Assembly: GCA_965206125.1 (NCBI GenBank)
Contig: CBDBIN010000045.1
Span: 62,001-126,000 of the forward strand
DNA length: 64,000 bases
Direction of reading: 5' to 3'
Source of the DNA: CAXWPM01 sp965206125
Lineage (GTDB): Bacteria; Acidobacteriota; Terriglobia; 20CM-2-55-15
How positions within the stretch are numbered: position 1 is the first letter of the stretch; each line of letters opens with the position of its first letter. The notes under the pieces are model-generated. The model searched no databases. It saw nothing but the letters and a program-made list of their open reading frames with translations, and had not been told where the DNA came from. This document shows positions 51,343 through 59,207 of this stretch, one piece after another. The position numbers were made by a program, and so were the translations under genes.

Positions 51343-53091
51343 ATGTTGCGTAAGAACATGATCGGCGCGGGTTCGCTCAGTCTGCTGGGCATCCTTGCCG
51401 TGACCATCGTCCTGGTGGGTGCGACCGCTGACACCCGTGTCGCCGACGCGGCCATGTCGGGCGATCTCGATACGGTGCGTTCCCTTCTGCGGGAGGCCGC
51501 GGATGTGAACTCGGCGCAGGGCGACGGCATGACCGCGCTCCACTGGACCGCCTTCAACGGCGACACCGAGATCGCCGAGACGCTGCTCTACGCGGGTGCG
51601 AACGTTAAGGCCACGACCCGTCTGGGCGCCTACACACCGCTGTACCTGGCCAGCGAAGGCGGACACGCGGGTGTCGTCAATGCCCTGCTCGGCGCAGGCG
51701 CAGACGCGAACCTGACGGCGTTCGGCGGTGTCACGCCGCTGATGATGGCGGCCAGTTCCGGTGAGCCCGAAGTTGTCGAACTCCTCATCGCGGCCGGGGC
51801 GAAAGTCGATGCCGCCGAGGACGGCCGGGGACAGACCCCGTTGATCTTCGCGGCCGCCTTCAACCGGACGGATGTGATCGGCGTACTGCTCGAGCATGGC
51901 GCGGACGTGGACCAGGTGGACAAGAAATTCACGCCTCCAGAGCGCCGACGGCGGGGCGGGCAGCAACAGTTCCAGCAGCAGCAACAGCAGGGCCAGCGCG
52001 GACGTGGAGCCCAGGCCGCCAGGGGAAACCGTGGCCGGCGCGGGCAGCAGGTCGCACAGGCCACGCCGCCCCCGGATCCACCGGTAGAGCCTGCCGAAGA
52101 TCCCGATGCTGATGAAGCCGAAGAAGACGAGGAACCGGACGAACCCGAGTTTTCCTTGGATAAGGGCAACAACCCCAAAGGTGAGCTCACTCCGCTGATG
52201 TATGCGGCGCGTGAGGGCAGCCTGGACGCGGTTCGTACTCTCGTCGAGGCCGGAGCCGATCTGGACAAAGTCAGCGCAGATCAGAGCACGGCGCTACTGA
52301 TTGCGACGATCAACGGCCACTTCGACATCGCCAAGCACCTGGTCGAGGCGGGCGCGGACGTAAACATCGCCAGCGTCGACGGTGCCGCGCCGTTGTACGG
52401 CGTGGTGAACATCCAGTGGGCACGCAAGACGTTCCACCCCCAGCCCACCACCTTCTACCAGGAGACCCCGTACCTGGACCTGATGAAGTTGATGCTCGAC
52501 AAGGGCGCCGACCCGAACAAACGGCTGGTCAAGGATTTGTGGTACATCGAGTTCACTTTCAGCCTCGAGAACACGAACGCCTCCGCAACGACAGCGTTCT
52601 GGAAGGCGGCGGCGGTCGGTGACGATGCCGCCATGCGCCTGCTGGTAGAGCACGGCGCCGATTCAACAATCCAGAGCATCGAGGGCATCTCGCCGTTCTT
52701 GATCGCCTCGGGAGCGGGATTCCACGGCAACGATGAGGTAACGACGCCGCAGGGCCGGATGCCGGCCATTCGGTATCTCGTCGAGGAACTCGGTGCCGAT
52801 GTGAACGAGGTAGACACGGGTCCGCCGCCGGGCGCCCAGAACAACGGTGGGCGTCGCGGCAGGGTCCGCGGCGGCGTCACAGCCCTGCATAACGCCGCGG
52901 GACGCGGTGACAACGAAATGATCCTCTATCTCGTATCGCAGGGCGCGCGCGTGGATGCGGTCTCGAAGAACGGCGCGACCATCGCCGACATGGCGAACGG
53001 CTCCAGGCAACGCGTCCAACCCTACCCGGAAACCTTGGCGCTTCTGAAGCTGCTTGGCGCGCCAAGCAGATACAAGTGCGTGTCGTGCTGA
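51343..53091 (+). CDS. Exported ankyrin-repeat protein (module 2)
   Basis: A 582-residue paralogue of 45353-47050 with signal peptide (SLSLLGILAVTIVLVGATA) and the same ankyrin series (GMTALHWTAFNGDTEIAETL, GAYTPLYLASEGGHAGVVNAL, LTPLMYAAREGSLDAVRTLV). The linker has become Gln/Arg/Gly-rich then acidic (residues about 205-265, with QQQFQQQQQQGQRGRG and EAEEDEEPDEPE) and is the least conserved part. The end is again KCVSC. GGAGG precedes the ATG, 22 bases after the DUF1552 stop. Confidence 0.9.
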   Translation: MLRKNMIGAGSLSLLGILAVTIVLVGATADTRVADAAMSGDLDTVRSLLREAADVNSAQGDGMTALHWTAFNGDTEIAETLLYAGANVKATTRLGAYTPLYLASEGGHAGVVNALLGAGADANLTAFGGVTPLMMAASSGEPEVVELLIAAGAKVDAAEDGRGQTPLIFAAAFNRTDVIGVLLEHGADVDQVDKKFTPPERRRRGGQQQFQQQQQQGQRGRGAQAARGNRGRRGQQVAQATPPPDPPVEPAEDPDADEAEEDEEPDEPEFSLDKGNNPKGELTPLMYAAREGSLDAVRTLVEAGADLDKVSADQSTALLIATINGHFDIAKHLVEAGADVNIASVDGAAPLYGVVNIQWARKTFHPQPTTFYQETPYLDLMKLMLDKGADPNKRLVKDLWYIEFTFSLENTNASATTAFWKAAAVGDDAAMRLLVEHGADSTIQSIEGISPFLIASGAGFHGNDEVTTPQGRMPAIRYLVEELGADVNEVDTGPPPGAQNNGGRRGRVRGGVTALHNAAGRGDNEMILYLVSQGARVDAVSKNGATIADMANGSRQRVQPYPETLALLKLLGAPSRYKCVSC

Positions 53092-53108
53092 CGGGACACT
53101 AACGGCCC

Positions 53109-53165
53109 GAGGCGGTTCGGTCGCCGGTCCAGCAAGCGCTGGATCAAGGCTGAACCGCCTCTCTT
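53109..53165 (+). terminator. Terminator after module 2
   Basis: GAGGCGGTTC and GAACCGCCTC form 10-bp outer arms around an inner GTCCAGC/GCTGGAT hairpin, then CTCTTC with a U-containing run. It closes the second three-gene operon. Confidence 0.6.
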
Positions 53166-53187
53166 CGATTCTTCTTAGATTGAAATC

Positions 53188-54231
53188 ATGAGCACCAGAA
53201 CAACGTACACAGTCATCCTGGTCGGTTTTGTTTTGCTTGGCGGCATGGCACTGGCCCAGCAAACGGATCTGATCGCGCTGACCGACTTCCCTGTTCCGGC
53301 CTGGCCCGAGGACGGCGACGTTGGGCCCGACACCGAAGACTACGTCTTTGTCGACCTCGCCAACAACGAGTTCATCGTCGCTTACCTCGCCAGCCTCGAG
53401 GAAGAGGAAGGTGACGAGGAGGAAGAGGCGGCCGAAGCTGAGGAGGAAGCCGCAGACACCGAAGAGGAAGAAGAAGAAGACGAGGGGCCGCCCCCGATGC
53501 GAATCACCCACTACGACCTGCTGCGTGACGTTCAACCCGCGCTGACGACGACGGTCACCGATGCCGGCTCCGGTCGCTATCGCTACGCGTACTCGGTCGC
53601 CAACGGACCTGGGGCCAGCCAGTCGATCGACCAGTGGGCGCTTGTTCTGCCCGAAGAAGGTCGTAATTCCACGATCCAGCACCCTGCAGGGTGGTTCGGC
53701 GTCATCCAACCGGACCGGTCCTTCCGATTAAAGGATTCCACCTGGATGCCGAACGGGGCCGGGGCGATCTGGTCGTTCGAACTGACCGAAAGCGTGATCG
53801 AGCCCGGCACCGTCGGAACGGGTTTCGAACTCGAGAGCGGGCTTCGGCCAGGCTTTACGGTGGGTTACTTTCGCGAAGCTGAGTCGACCGGCGCAAAGGT
53901 GGCGACTTCCGGATACGTTCCCGACGTAGTCAAAGAGCAGATGGACCGGATCCTCGCTCTCGAATACAACAGCAGGACCATCCTGATGATCGGCCCCAAG
54001 TTCGACAGCGACGCCGACGTGAAGGCGATCGCTGAGGACTATATCCAGGGCATCTTCACGCTGGCTCGAATGGGCATCCTGGACCTCGGTTCGGACTTCG
54101 TGCGGACGATCTTGAACGAACTCACAGGCGTCGAGTCGGGCTCGAACAGCGCGCGCCTGACCGCGACGGCGAACTCCAGGGTCGAGATCGAAGTGCTCAA
54201 CGCACTGAAAGTGAGCCTCGGCGTCGACTGA
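53188..54231 (+). CDS. Exported protein with an acidic repeat linker, unknown function
   Basis: A 347-residue protein with signal peptide (TVILVGFVLLGGMALAQ). Residues 70-100 are a very acidic Glu/Asp/Ala stretch (EEEEGDEEEEAAEAEEEAAD). The rest is a beta-rich domain (SGRYRYAYSVANGPGASQSID, SFELTESVIEPGTVGTGFELES) and a helical end (VVKEQMDRILALEYNSRTIL). No family is recognised. It lies 22 bases past the module 2 terminator and has its own start, so it is probably separate from the ankyrin operon. Confidence 0.75.
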   Translation: MSTRTTYTVILVGFVLLGGMALAQQTDLIALTDFPVPAWPEDGDVGPDTEDYVFVDLANNEFIVAYLASLEEEEGDEEEEAAEAEEEAADTEEEEEEDEGPPPMRITHYDLLRDVQPALTTTVTDAGSGRYRYAYSVANGPGASQSIDQWALVLPEEGRNSTIQHPAGWFGVIQPDRSFRLKDSTWMPNGAGAIWSFELTESVIEPGTVGTGFELESGLRPGFTVGYFREAESTGAKVATSGYVPDVVKEQMDRILALEYNSRTILMIGPKFDSDADVKAIAEDYIQGIFTLARMGILDLGSDFVRTILNELTGVESGSNSARLTATANSRVEIEVLNALKVSLGVD

Positions 54232-54392
54232 AGAAGCCGCAAGATTGCTCGGGGTGCGCAGTCATTCAAGTGTCCGGTGCACCACAGCCAGCCCTTTCCG
54301 GGCGAACCACCCAGATCCACTATAACTCACTGACAATACAGTAGTTATATGCGTAAACGTTGCGCTGATTTCGCAAATATTTCGCGTTGACA

Positions 54393-55742
54393 TGCCACCT
54401 CAACCGAACGATGCAACACAAGCGTTGAATCGTTCTGCTGGAGTTTCAAACTCCAGCGTCTTACGCGGCCGTTCATTGAGCTCACGTGCCACCTTGTTCA
54501 GGTGCGCCTGCGAGTGCACCGATAAGTCGGTTCTCTTTGGGAAGTACTGTCGGAGCAGGCCATTCGTGTTTTCATTGGAACCACGTTGCCATGGACTCTG
54601 CGGATCGCAGAAGTAGACGTCGATGTCGGTCGCCAGGGTAAACCGCCGATGATCTCCCATTTCCTTGCCGCGATCCCAGGTCAGCGATTTATACAGCTCG
54701 GTCGGTAGTTTCTTCGCGTGCTTGATCAGTGCAGGCACGACGGTCTTGGTCTGTTTATCCGACACTTTCACCAACATCACGTAACGGGTATGGCGTTCGA
54801 CCAGGGTCGCAATGTAGGTGTTGTTCGATCCCACTATCAGATCTCCCTCCCAGTGACCGGGAACGGCACGATCTTCGACCTCGGCCGGGCGCTCACGAAT
54901 CGATACGATATCGGCGAGATCCCCTTTCCCGTGACCTTTGTGACTGGAATGTCGGGATCGACGAATCGTTCGTCTCGACCTCAGATGTCTAAGTAGTTCT
55001 TTCTTAAACACCCCGCGCGCCTGCACGAATAGGCTGCGATAGATCGTCTCGTGGGACACGTGATACGACTCATCCTCTGGATAGGATCGCTTCAGCCAGC
55101 CGGCGATCTGTTCGGGCGACCAATTCCGCCGGAGCTTCCTCGCCACCATTCGCCGTAACCGCGGATGGCGACCCAACTGACATCGCTTCGGGCGACGGGC
55201 CCGGTTCCAAGCCTGTTCATCGGCGACAGACGCCCGGTAGTCATCATAGCCCCCATTGCGCTGGATCTCCCGGCTCACCGTCGAGGGTGAACGCCCCAGA
55301 CACTCTGCGATCGAACGCAACGACTGCTCGGCCGCGATCCCGCGGGAGATCTCCTCACGTTCCGACAGGCTCAAAGCCAACCTCGACCGTCGTCGTGGTC
55401 GAGGACGAATGCCTCCGGTATGCGCCAGCTGACAATATACAGACGATGACAGCTTGCCAAACGCTCGCCCGATCTCATGCAGAGATTCCCCTCGCCGCCA
55501 CCGATCCCATACCTCCGCCTGAAACCGAATCGCATCCCTTTCCGCATACACTCCACCTCTTCCTTTTAAGATAAAGCTTGGCAAACAGCGGCAAGACCCG
55601 GCTCTCAAAACGCTCTTCCAGATCCCGTTCAGCGCGTCGAGACTCTTTCTCCGCCGCCGTGAAACCGAATCGCATCCCTTTCCGCATACACTCCACCTCT
55701 TCCTTTTAAGATAAAGTGTTGCGTCGATCCATTGAGATCAGT
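54393..55742 (-). mobile_element. IS30-family element, copy 2, rearranged and carrying an IS256 fragment (1350 bp)
   Basis: Left end TGCCACCTCAACC at 54393; right end ...TTGAGATCAGT at 55742; CA duplications at 54391-54392 and 55743-55744. About 127 bp longer than copy 3: the transposase start region is present twice (about 55519-55575 and 55661-55716). Between them lies a 52-bp piece of the IS256 transposase (55576-55627, matching 4384-4435 inverted) and about 23 bp of unknown origin. Confidence 0.88.
54400..55551 (-). CDS. IS30-family transposase with an altered N-terminus
   Basis: The DDE transposase body is identical to that of copy 3 from EVWDRWRRGE to NACVASFG. The normal start is lost: a 13-base deletion after the duplicated ATG (sequence GGTTTC-A-GGCGGAG) puts it out of frame. 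A GTG at 55551, after GAGG, could start MYAERDAIRFQAEVWDRW in frame and give about 383 residues. The start is inference; the downstream frame is open and well kept. The protein may still be active on related ends. Confidence 0.55.
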   Translation of the reverse strand: MYAERDAIRFQAEVWDRWRRGESLHEIGRAFGKLSSSVYCQLAHTGGIRPRPRRRSRLALSLSEREEISRGIAAEQSLRSIAECLGRSPSTVSREIQRNGGYDDYRASVADEQAWNRARRPKRCQLGRHPRLRRMVARKLRRNWSPEQIAGWLKRSYPEDESYHVSHETIYRSLFVQARGVFKKELLRHLRSRRTIRRSRHSSHKGHGKGDLADIVSIRERPAEVEDRAVPGHWEGDLIVGSNNTYIATLVERHTRYVMLVKVSDKQTKTVVPALIKHAKKLPTELYKSLTWDRGKEMGDHRRFTLATDIDVYFCDPQSPWQRGSNENTNGLLRQYFPKRTDLSVHSQAHLNKVARELNERPRKTLEFETPAERFNACVASFG

Positions 55743-56189
55743 CAGATTCTGGGAAAAGTAAGAAACTCCATCCTGCGATCGGGTCGAAATGATCGCAACC
55801 AAGAACGCAGTTGGTACGGTGCCCTTCCGAACGGAATGGAGTAATCCTGAGGCTGGCCGGGCGCTGTCAAGAGAACTCGGAGATCTGGGGTTTGGCCAAC
55901 AGCTGACTTGGGGCGTCAAGGGAACCATGGAACCGTTGACACCGCGAGCAACTCGACCCGGTCGCTTTTTTTCTGCCCGCTTCCCCGACGTTTTCGCTTG
56001 AATCTCCTAACTTAGTACCTCGTTATACTTGTCGACCAAGAAGACCATGTGCGTCGCCACTCCTGTCACTGGCAATTTCGGAAGACGTGCGTCTGGCTGC
56101 GGGCAACACCACCGGGAGCTGCCGCCTCGATTGACACATTTCCGAATTCGCTTCACAATACGAACTCATTTGCGATGCGGAGAGGAATT
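55743..56189. other. Region between IS30 copy 2 and the bactofilin gene
   Basis: 447 bases. A 70-codon open frame on the plus strand (55789-56001; EWSNPEAGRALSRELGDLGF) has no convincing start site or family and is left unannotated; the sequence may be the broken end of a gene lost to IS activity. The bactofilin leader with its promoter should lie in the last 150 bases. Nothing else is recognised. Confidence 0.5.
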
Positions 56190-56609
56190 GTGAAACTACG
56201 GCGAAAATACGGATCCGACGACTTCAAGGGTTTCCTCGACCATGGAACATCCGTGACCGGAGAGTTGACGTTTTCCGGAACACTTCGAGTCGATGGGAAC
56301 ATTCACGGATCGATCACGACGTCCGACCTCTTGATCGTCGGTGAACGGGCAACGATCCACGCGGACATCAAGGCGGGGGAGATTCAGGTCTACGGATCGG
56401 TCTTCAGAAACATTGAAGGAAGCCGCCGCGTGGAGATCTACTCTACCGGCAAGCTGCATGGAGATGTCCGCACACCCCGTCTCGTGATCGAAGAAGGAGG
56501 CACGTTCGAAGGCCGCAGCCGAGGTGAGGATTCCGACGCCGAGAACGAGGATCAGCGCCCGGGCACGGAAACCGCCACACCCGCCGACACCGACCGTTTC
56601 GCATCCTGA
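56190..56609 (+). CDS. Bactofilin (polymer-forming cytoskeletal protein)
   Basis: A 139-residue protein starting at GTG 56190 after GAGAGG (ATG 56175 is an alternative). The DUF583 beta-helix is clear: GTSVTGELTFSGTLRVDGNIHGSITTSDLLIVGERATIHADI, then KAGEIQVYGSVFRNIEGSRRVEIYSTGKLHGDVRTPRLVIEEGGTFEG. Bactofilins polymerise without nucleotides and organise envelope growth or protein placement. The C-terminal tail is acidic and unstructured (EDSDAENEDQRPG). It is 23 bases ahead of a methyltransferase gene. Confidence 0.93.
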   Translation: MKLRRKYGSDDFKGFLDHGTSVTGELTFSGTLRVDGNIHGSITTSDLLIVGERATIHADIKAGEIQVYGSVFRNIEGSRRVEIYSTGKLHGDVRTPRLVIEEGGTFEGRSRGEDSDAENEDQRPGTETATPADTDRFAS

Positions 56610-56632
56610 CCGGGATCTGCCACACGAAAGCG

Positions 56633-57232
56633 ATGGCAGGCCGTCCCGTTGACCGTTTCGACCGCGCCTATTACGACCGCTTCTACCGCGACCCCACCAC
56701 GCGTGCCAGCTCGCCCGATGATCTCAACCGTCTGGCACGATTTGTCCTCGGCTACCTGCAATACCTGGACATCCCTGTGCGCCGTGTCCTGGACCTGGGT
56801 TGCGGTCTGGGCCGGTGGAAGCATGCGCTGGCCGAACACGACCCTGCGATCGAGTACACGGGGGTCGAGCTTTCACCCTATCTGTGTGACCAGTATGGGT
56901 GGGAACCCTCGTCCGTCGTGGATTACACCTCCGCCGACAGCTACGACCTGGTGATCTGCCAGGATGTTCTCGCCTATCTTTCCAAGAACGATGTTCGGAA
57001 AGCGGTTGCCAACATCGCCAGCCTGACGAACGGATGCGCCTACCTTCAGGTGGTGACAGAAGAGGACTGGGAGGACGACAACTGCGACCCCGACCGCACG
57101 GATGAGACGATGCGACGACGGAAAGCGTCGTGGTATCGGAGCGCATTCCGCCGACACTTCACCAGTTGCGGTGGCGGTGTCTGGATCCCGGCGGACAGCG
57201 ATGTCGTTCTGTGGGAACTGGAAAAGGGCTAG
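56633..57232 (+). CDS. Class I SAM-dependent methyltransferase
   Basis: A 199-residue enzyme. VRRVLDLGCGLGRWKHALAEHD is the SAM-binding glycine motif near residue 50; YTGVELSPYLCDQYG is the acidic strand and YDLVICQDVLAYLSKNDVRKA the motif following. The ATG has no strong ribosome binding site (the bactofilin stop is 23 bases upstream). The stop overlaps the end of the convergent DinB gene by four bases. The substrate is unknown. Confidence 0.85.
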   Translation: MAGRPVDRFDRAYYDRFYRDPTTRASSPDDLNRLARFVLGYLQYLDIPVRRVLDLGCGLGRWKHALAEHDPAIEYTGVELSPYLCDQYGWEPSSVVDYTSADSYDLVICQDVLAYLSKNDVRKAVANIASLTNGCAYLQVVTEEDWEDDNCDPDRTDETMRRRKASWYRSAFRRHFTSCGGGVWIPADSDVVLWELEKG

Positions 57233-57753
57233 GCCCCTTCTCGCCCCAACAGCTCGGTGATCGTTGCCATGTGGTAGTCGTCATGCTCGGCCAGGAACAG
57301 CAGCATGTCGACCAACCGAATGGGCTGGCCGAGTCGGGGGTGCATCGACACCCTGCTGAAGTCCGACGAATCCAGACTATCCAGTTTCGCCGCCAGTTGA
57401 GCGCGCTCGTGACGGAAGGCGGCGAGGACCTCATCGATACCGACCGTATTGTGGTCCGCTTCGGTGGTCTTGCGGTTGGTCATGTCCGCGGCACCAAGCT
57501 CCGCGGCGCCCGAAAGAAAGGCCTCGACCCTTCCAGCCCATAACGACTCCAGGTCGCCCAGGTGTCCGGCGTGTTCCTGAATCGACCACTTTCCTTCCCG
57601 GGGCTGCAGTGTCCGGAGGGAATCGGGCAGCCACCGAACGCGATCATCGAGTCGCGCAGGGGCGCCCCGGAGCCGTTCGATCAGCTCCGGATGAAGGTTT
57701 GCGTCAAAATCAAAATTGAATCGGCGCACGACCCACGGTATGCGGACGCTCAT
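57229..57753 (-). CDS. DinB-superfamily protein
   Basis: A 174-residue four-helix metalloprotein starting at ATG 57753 after GGAGGG. KWSIQEHAGHLGDLESLWAGRV and MLLFLAEHDDYHMATITELLGREGA contain the spaced histidines that bind the metal in DinB/YfiT-like proteins. Roles in the superfamily include thiol transfer (bacillithiol, mycothiol) and stress response; none can be chosen. It is convergent with the methyltransferase and divergent from the M20 peptidase. Confidence 0.82.
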   Translation of the reverse strand: MSVRIPWVVRRFNFDFDANLHPELIERLRGAPARLDDRVRWLPDSLRTLQPREGKWSIQEHAGHLGDLESLWAGRVEAFLSGAAELGAADMTNRKTTEADHNTVGIDEVLAAFRHERAQLAAKLDSLDSSDFSRVSMHPRLGQPIRLVDMLLFLAEHDDYHMATITELLGREGA

Positions 57754-57781
57754 CAACAGCCCTCCTTCCGGCGTCATTCAG

Positions 57782-57787
57782 TATAAT
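57782..57787 (+). promoter_or_regulatory. Candidate -10 box (TATAAT) for the M20 peptidase gene
   Basis: A consensus TATAAT in the short region between the divergent DinB and M20 genes, 43 bases before the ATG at 57830. No good -35 box. Confidence 0.35.
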
Positions 57788-57829
57788 CCGGTCATTCGAT
57801 CGAGATCGATCACGCGAGGGAGCCACTCC

Positions 57830-59149
57830 ATGCATATGCCCAAACAATTCATGTACCTCAGTTTGTCTGCCCTTGTGCTGGCTTCGACGGCGAACCATGC
57901 CTCCGCCCAGGGGTTGTCCGCTCTCGAACGGCAGATCGCCGACGCGGGGGAAGCCCAACTCGACGATGCGCTGGCCCTGCTGGAACGTACCGTAAACGTC
58001 AACAGCGGAACGCTCAACGCCTCCGGCAACAAGGCCGTTGCCGACATTCTTGCCCCGGAATTCGAAGCGCTCGGGTTCGACGTCCGCTGGGAGGAGTTGC
58101 CCTCGGCGCTCAACCGGTCGGGACACCTGATCGCAGAACGCGCCGGCACTACCGGCCGCTCGGTCCTGTTGATCGGTCACCTGGACACGGTCTTCGAACC
58201 CGACAGCCCGTTCCAGGAGTTCACTCGGGACGGAGACACCGTGCGGGGTCCGGGCGTGCTCGACATGAAGGGCGGGAACGTCGTCATCCTCTACGCCCTC
58301 AAAGCGCTCGCCGAGGCGGACGCGCTGACTGACACAACGATCCGGGTGATTTTTACCGGTGATGAAGAGCGTCCCGGCCGTCCGCTCGACGTCACCCGAG
58401 CGTCTCTGATCGAACTGGCCCGGGCCAGCGATGTTGCCCTCGGGTTTGAAAATGGCTCCCGCGATTCCGATGGCGACCTGGCGGTCGTCGCCCGGCGTAG
58501 TTCAACAACCTGGGCTCTGACGGTGACTGGGGTGCGGGCACACTCTTCCGGTGTCTTCGGCGCGAACGCCGGGGCCGGAGCCATCTTCGAGACGTCGCGG
58601 ATACTCAGCGCTTTCTACGGACAACTGCGGGGTGAACAGTACCTGACCTTTAACGTGGGTGTCGTCCTCGGAGGATCCGACGTGGCGTTCGACGCGGAAT
58701 CGTCGACCGGCACCGCGGGCGGAAAAACAAACGTCGTCCCCGAGAAACTCGTTCTCGAAGGCGACATCCGGACGATATCCACCGAACAATTGATGAACAC
58801 CCGCGATCGTATGCGCAGAATCGTGGCAAACCACCTCCCTCGAACTTCCGCTGAAATCGAGTTCCGCGAGGGATACCCGCCTATGTCGCCCGCGGACACC
58901 AACTACGAGATGCTCTCTGTCTACAGCGACATCAGCCGTGCGCTCGGATACGGCGAAGTGCGCCCGTTCGACCCGGGCCAGCGTGGTGCCGCGGATGTGT
59001 CTTTTGCCGCGCCGCACGTCGGGGCGGCACTGGACGGACTGGGGCCACAGGGGGGTGGCGGCCACACCGTGGACGAAAGGCTCCGGGTCTCATCGATCGT
59101 TCCCGCCATACAGCGCGCCGCCCTGTTGATCTACCGGCTCACTCACTGA
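57830..59149 (+). CDS. Exported M20-family metallopeptidase (glutamate-carboxypeptidase-like)
   Basis: A 439-residue zinc peptidase starting at ATG 57830 with GGGAG upstream and a signal peptide (MYLSLSALVLASTANHASAQ). M20 motifs: LLIGHLDTVFEPDS (first zinc His and Asp), GPGVLDMKGGNVVIL, TGDEERPGRPL with the catalytic Glu, then LGFENGSRD; the dimerisation domain begins near WALTVTGVRAHSSGVFG, and the last histidine lies in GGGHTVDERL. It should trim C-terminal residues or deacylate small peptides in the periplasm. It is monocistronic and bracketed by two IS30 copies. Confidence 0.92.
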   Translation: MHMPKQFMYLSLSALVLASTANHASAQGLSALERQIADAGEAQLDDALALLERTVNVNSGTLNASGNKAVADILAPEFEALGFDVRWEELPSALNRSGHLIAERAGTTGRSVLLIGHLDTVFEPDSPFQEFTRDGDTVRGPGVLDMKGGNVVILYALKALAEADALTDTTIRVIFTGDEERPGRPLDVTRASLIELARASDVALGFENGSRDSDGDLAVVARRSSTTWALTVTGVRAHSSGVFGANAGAGAIFETSRILSAFYGQLRGEQYLTFNVGVVLGGSDVAFDAESSTGTAGGKTNVVPEKLVLEGDIRTISTEQLMNTRDRMRRIVANHLPRTSAEIEFREGYPPMSPADTNYEMLSVYSDISRALGYGEVRPFDPGQRGAADVSFAAPHVGAALDGLGPQGGGGHTVDERLRVSSIVPAIQRAALLIYRLTH

Positions 59150-59207
59150 TCCGGAAGGGAGTAGCCATTCTCCTGGAAATACGTTCTAGGATATTTCCAT
59201 ATTTCCG

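Noticed and set aside
54718..54996. Plus-strand frames inside IS30 copies 2 and 3 (same at 59533-59811)
   Set aside because: Identical antisense frames repeated with the element; the minus strand carries the real transposase.
55789..56001. 70-codon open frame after IS30 copy 2
   Set aside because: No ribosome binding site, no family, adjacent to rearranged DNA; not enough to call a gene.
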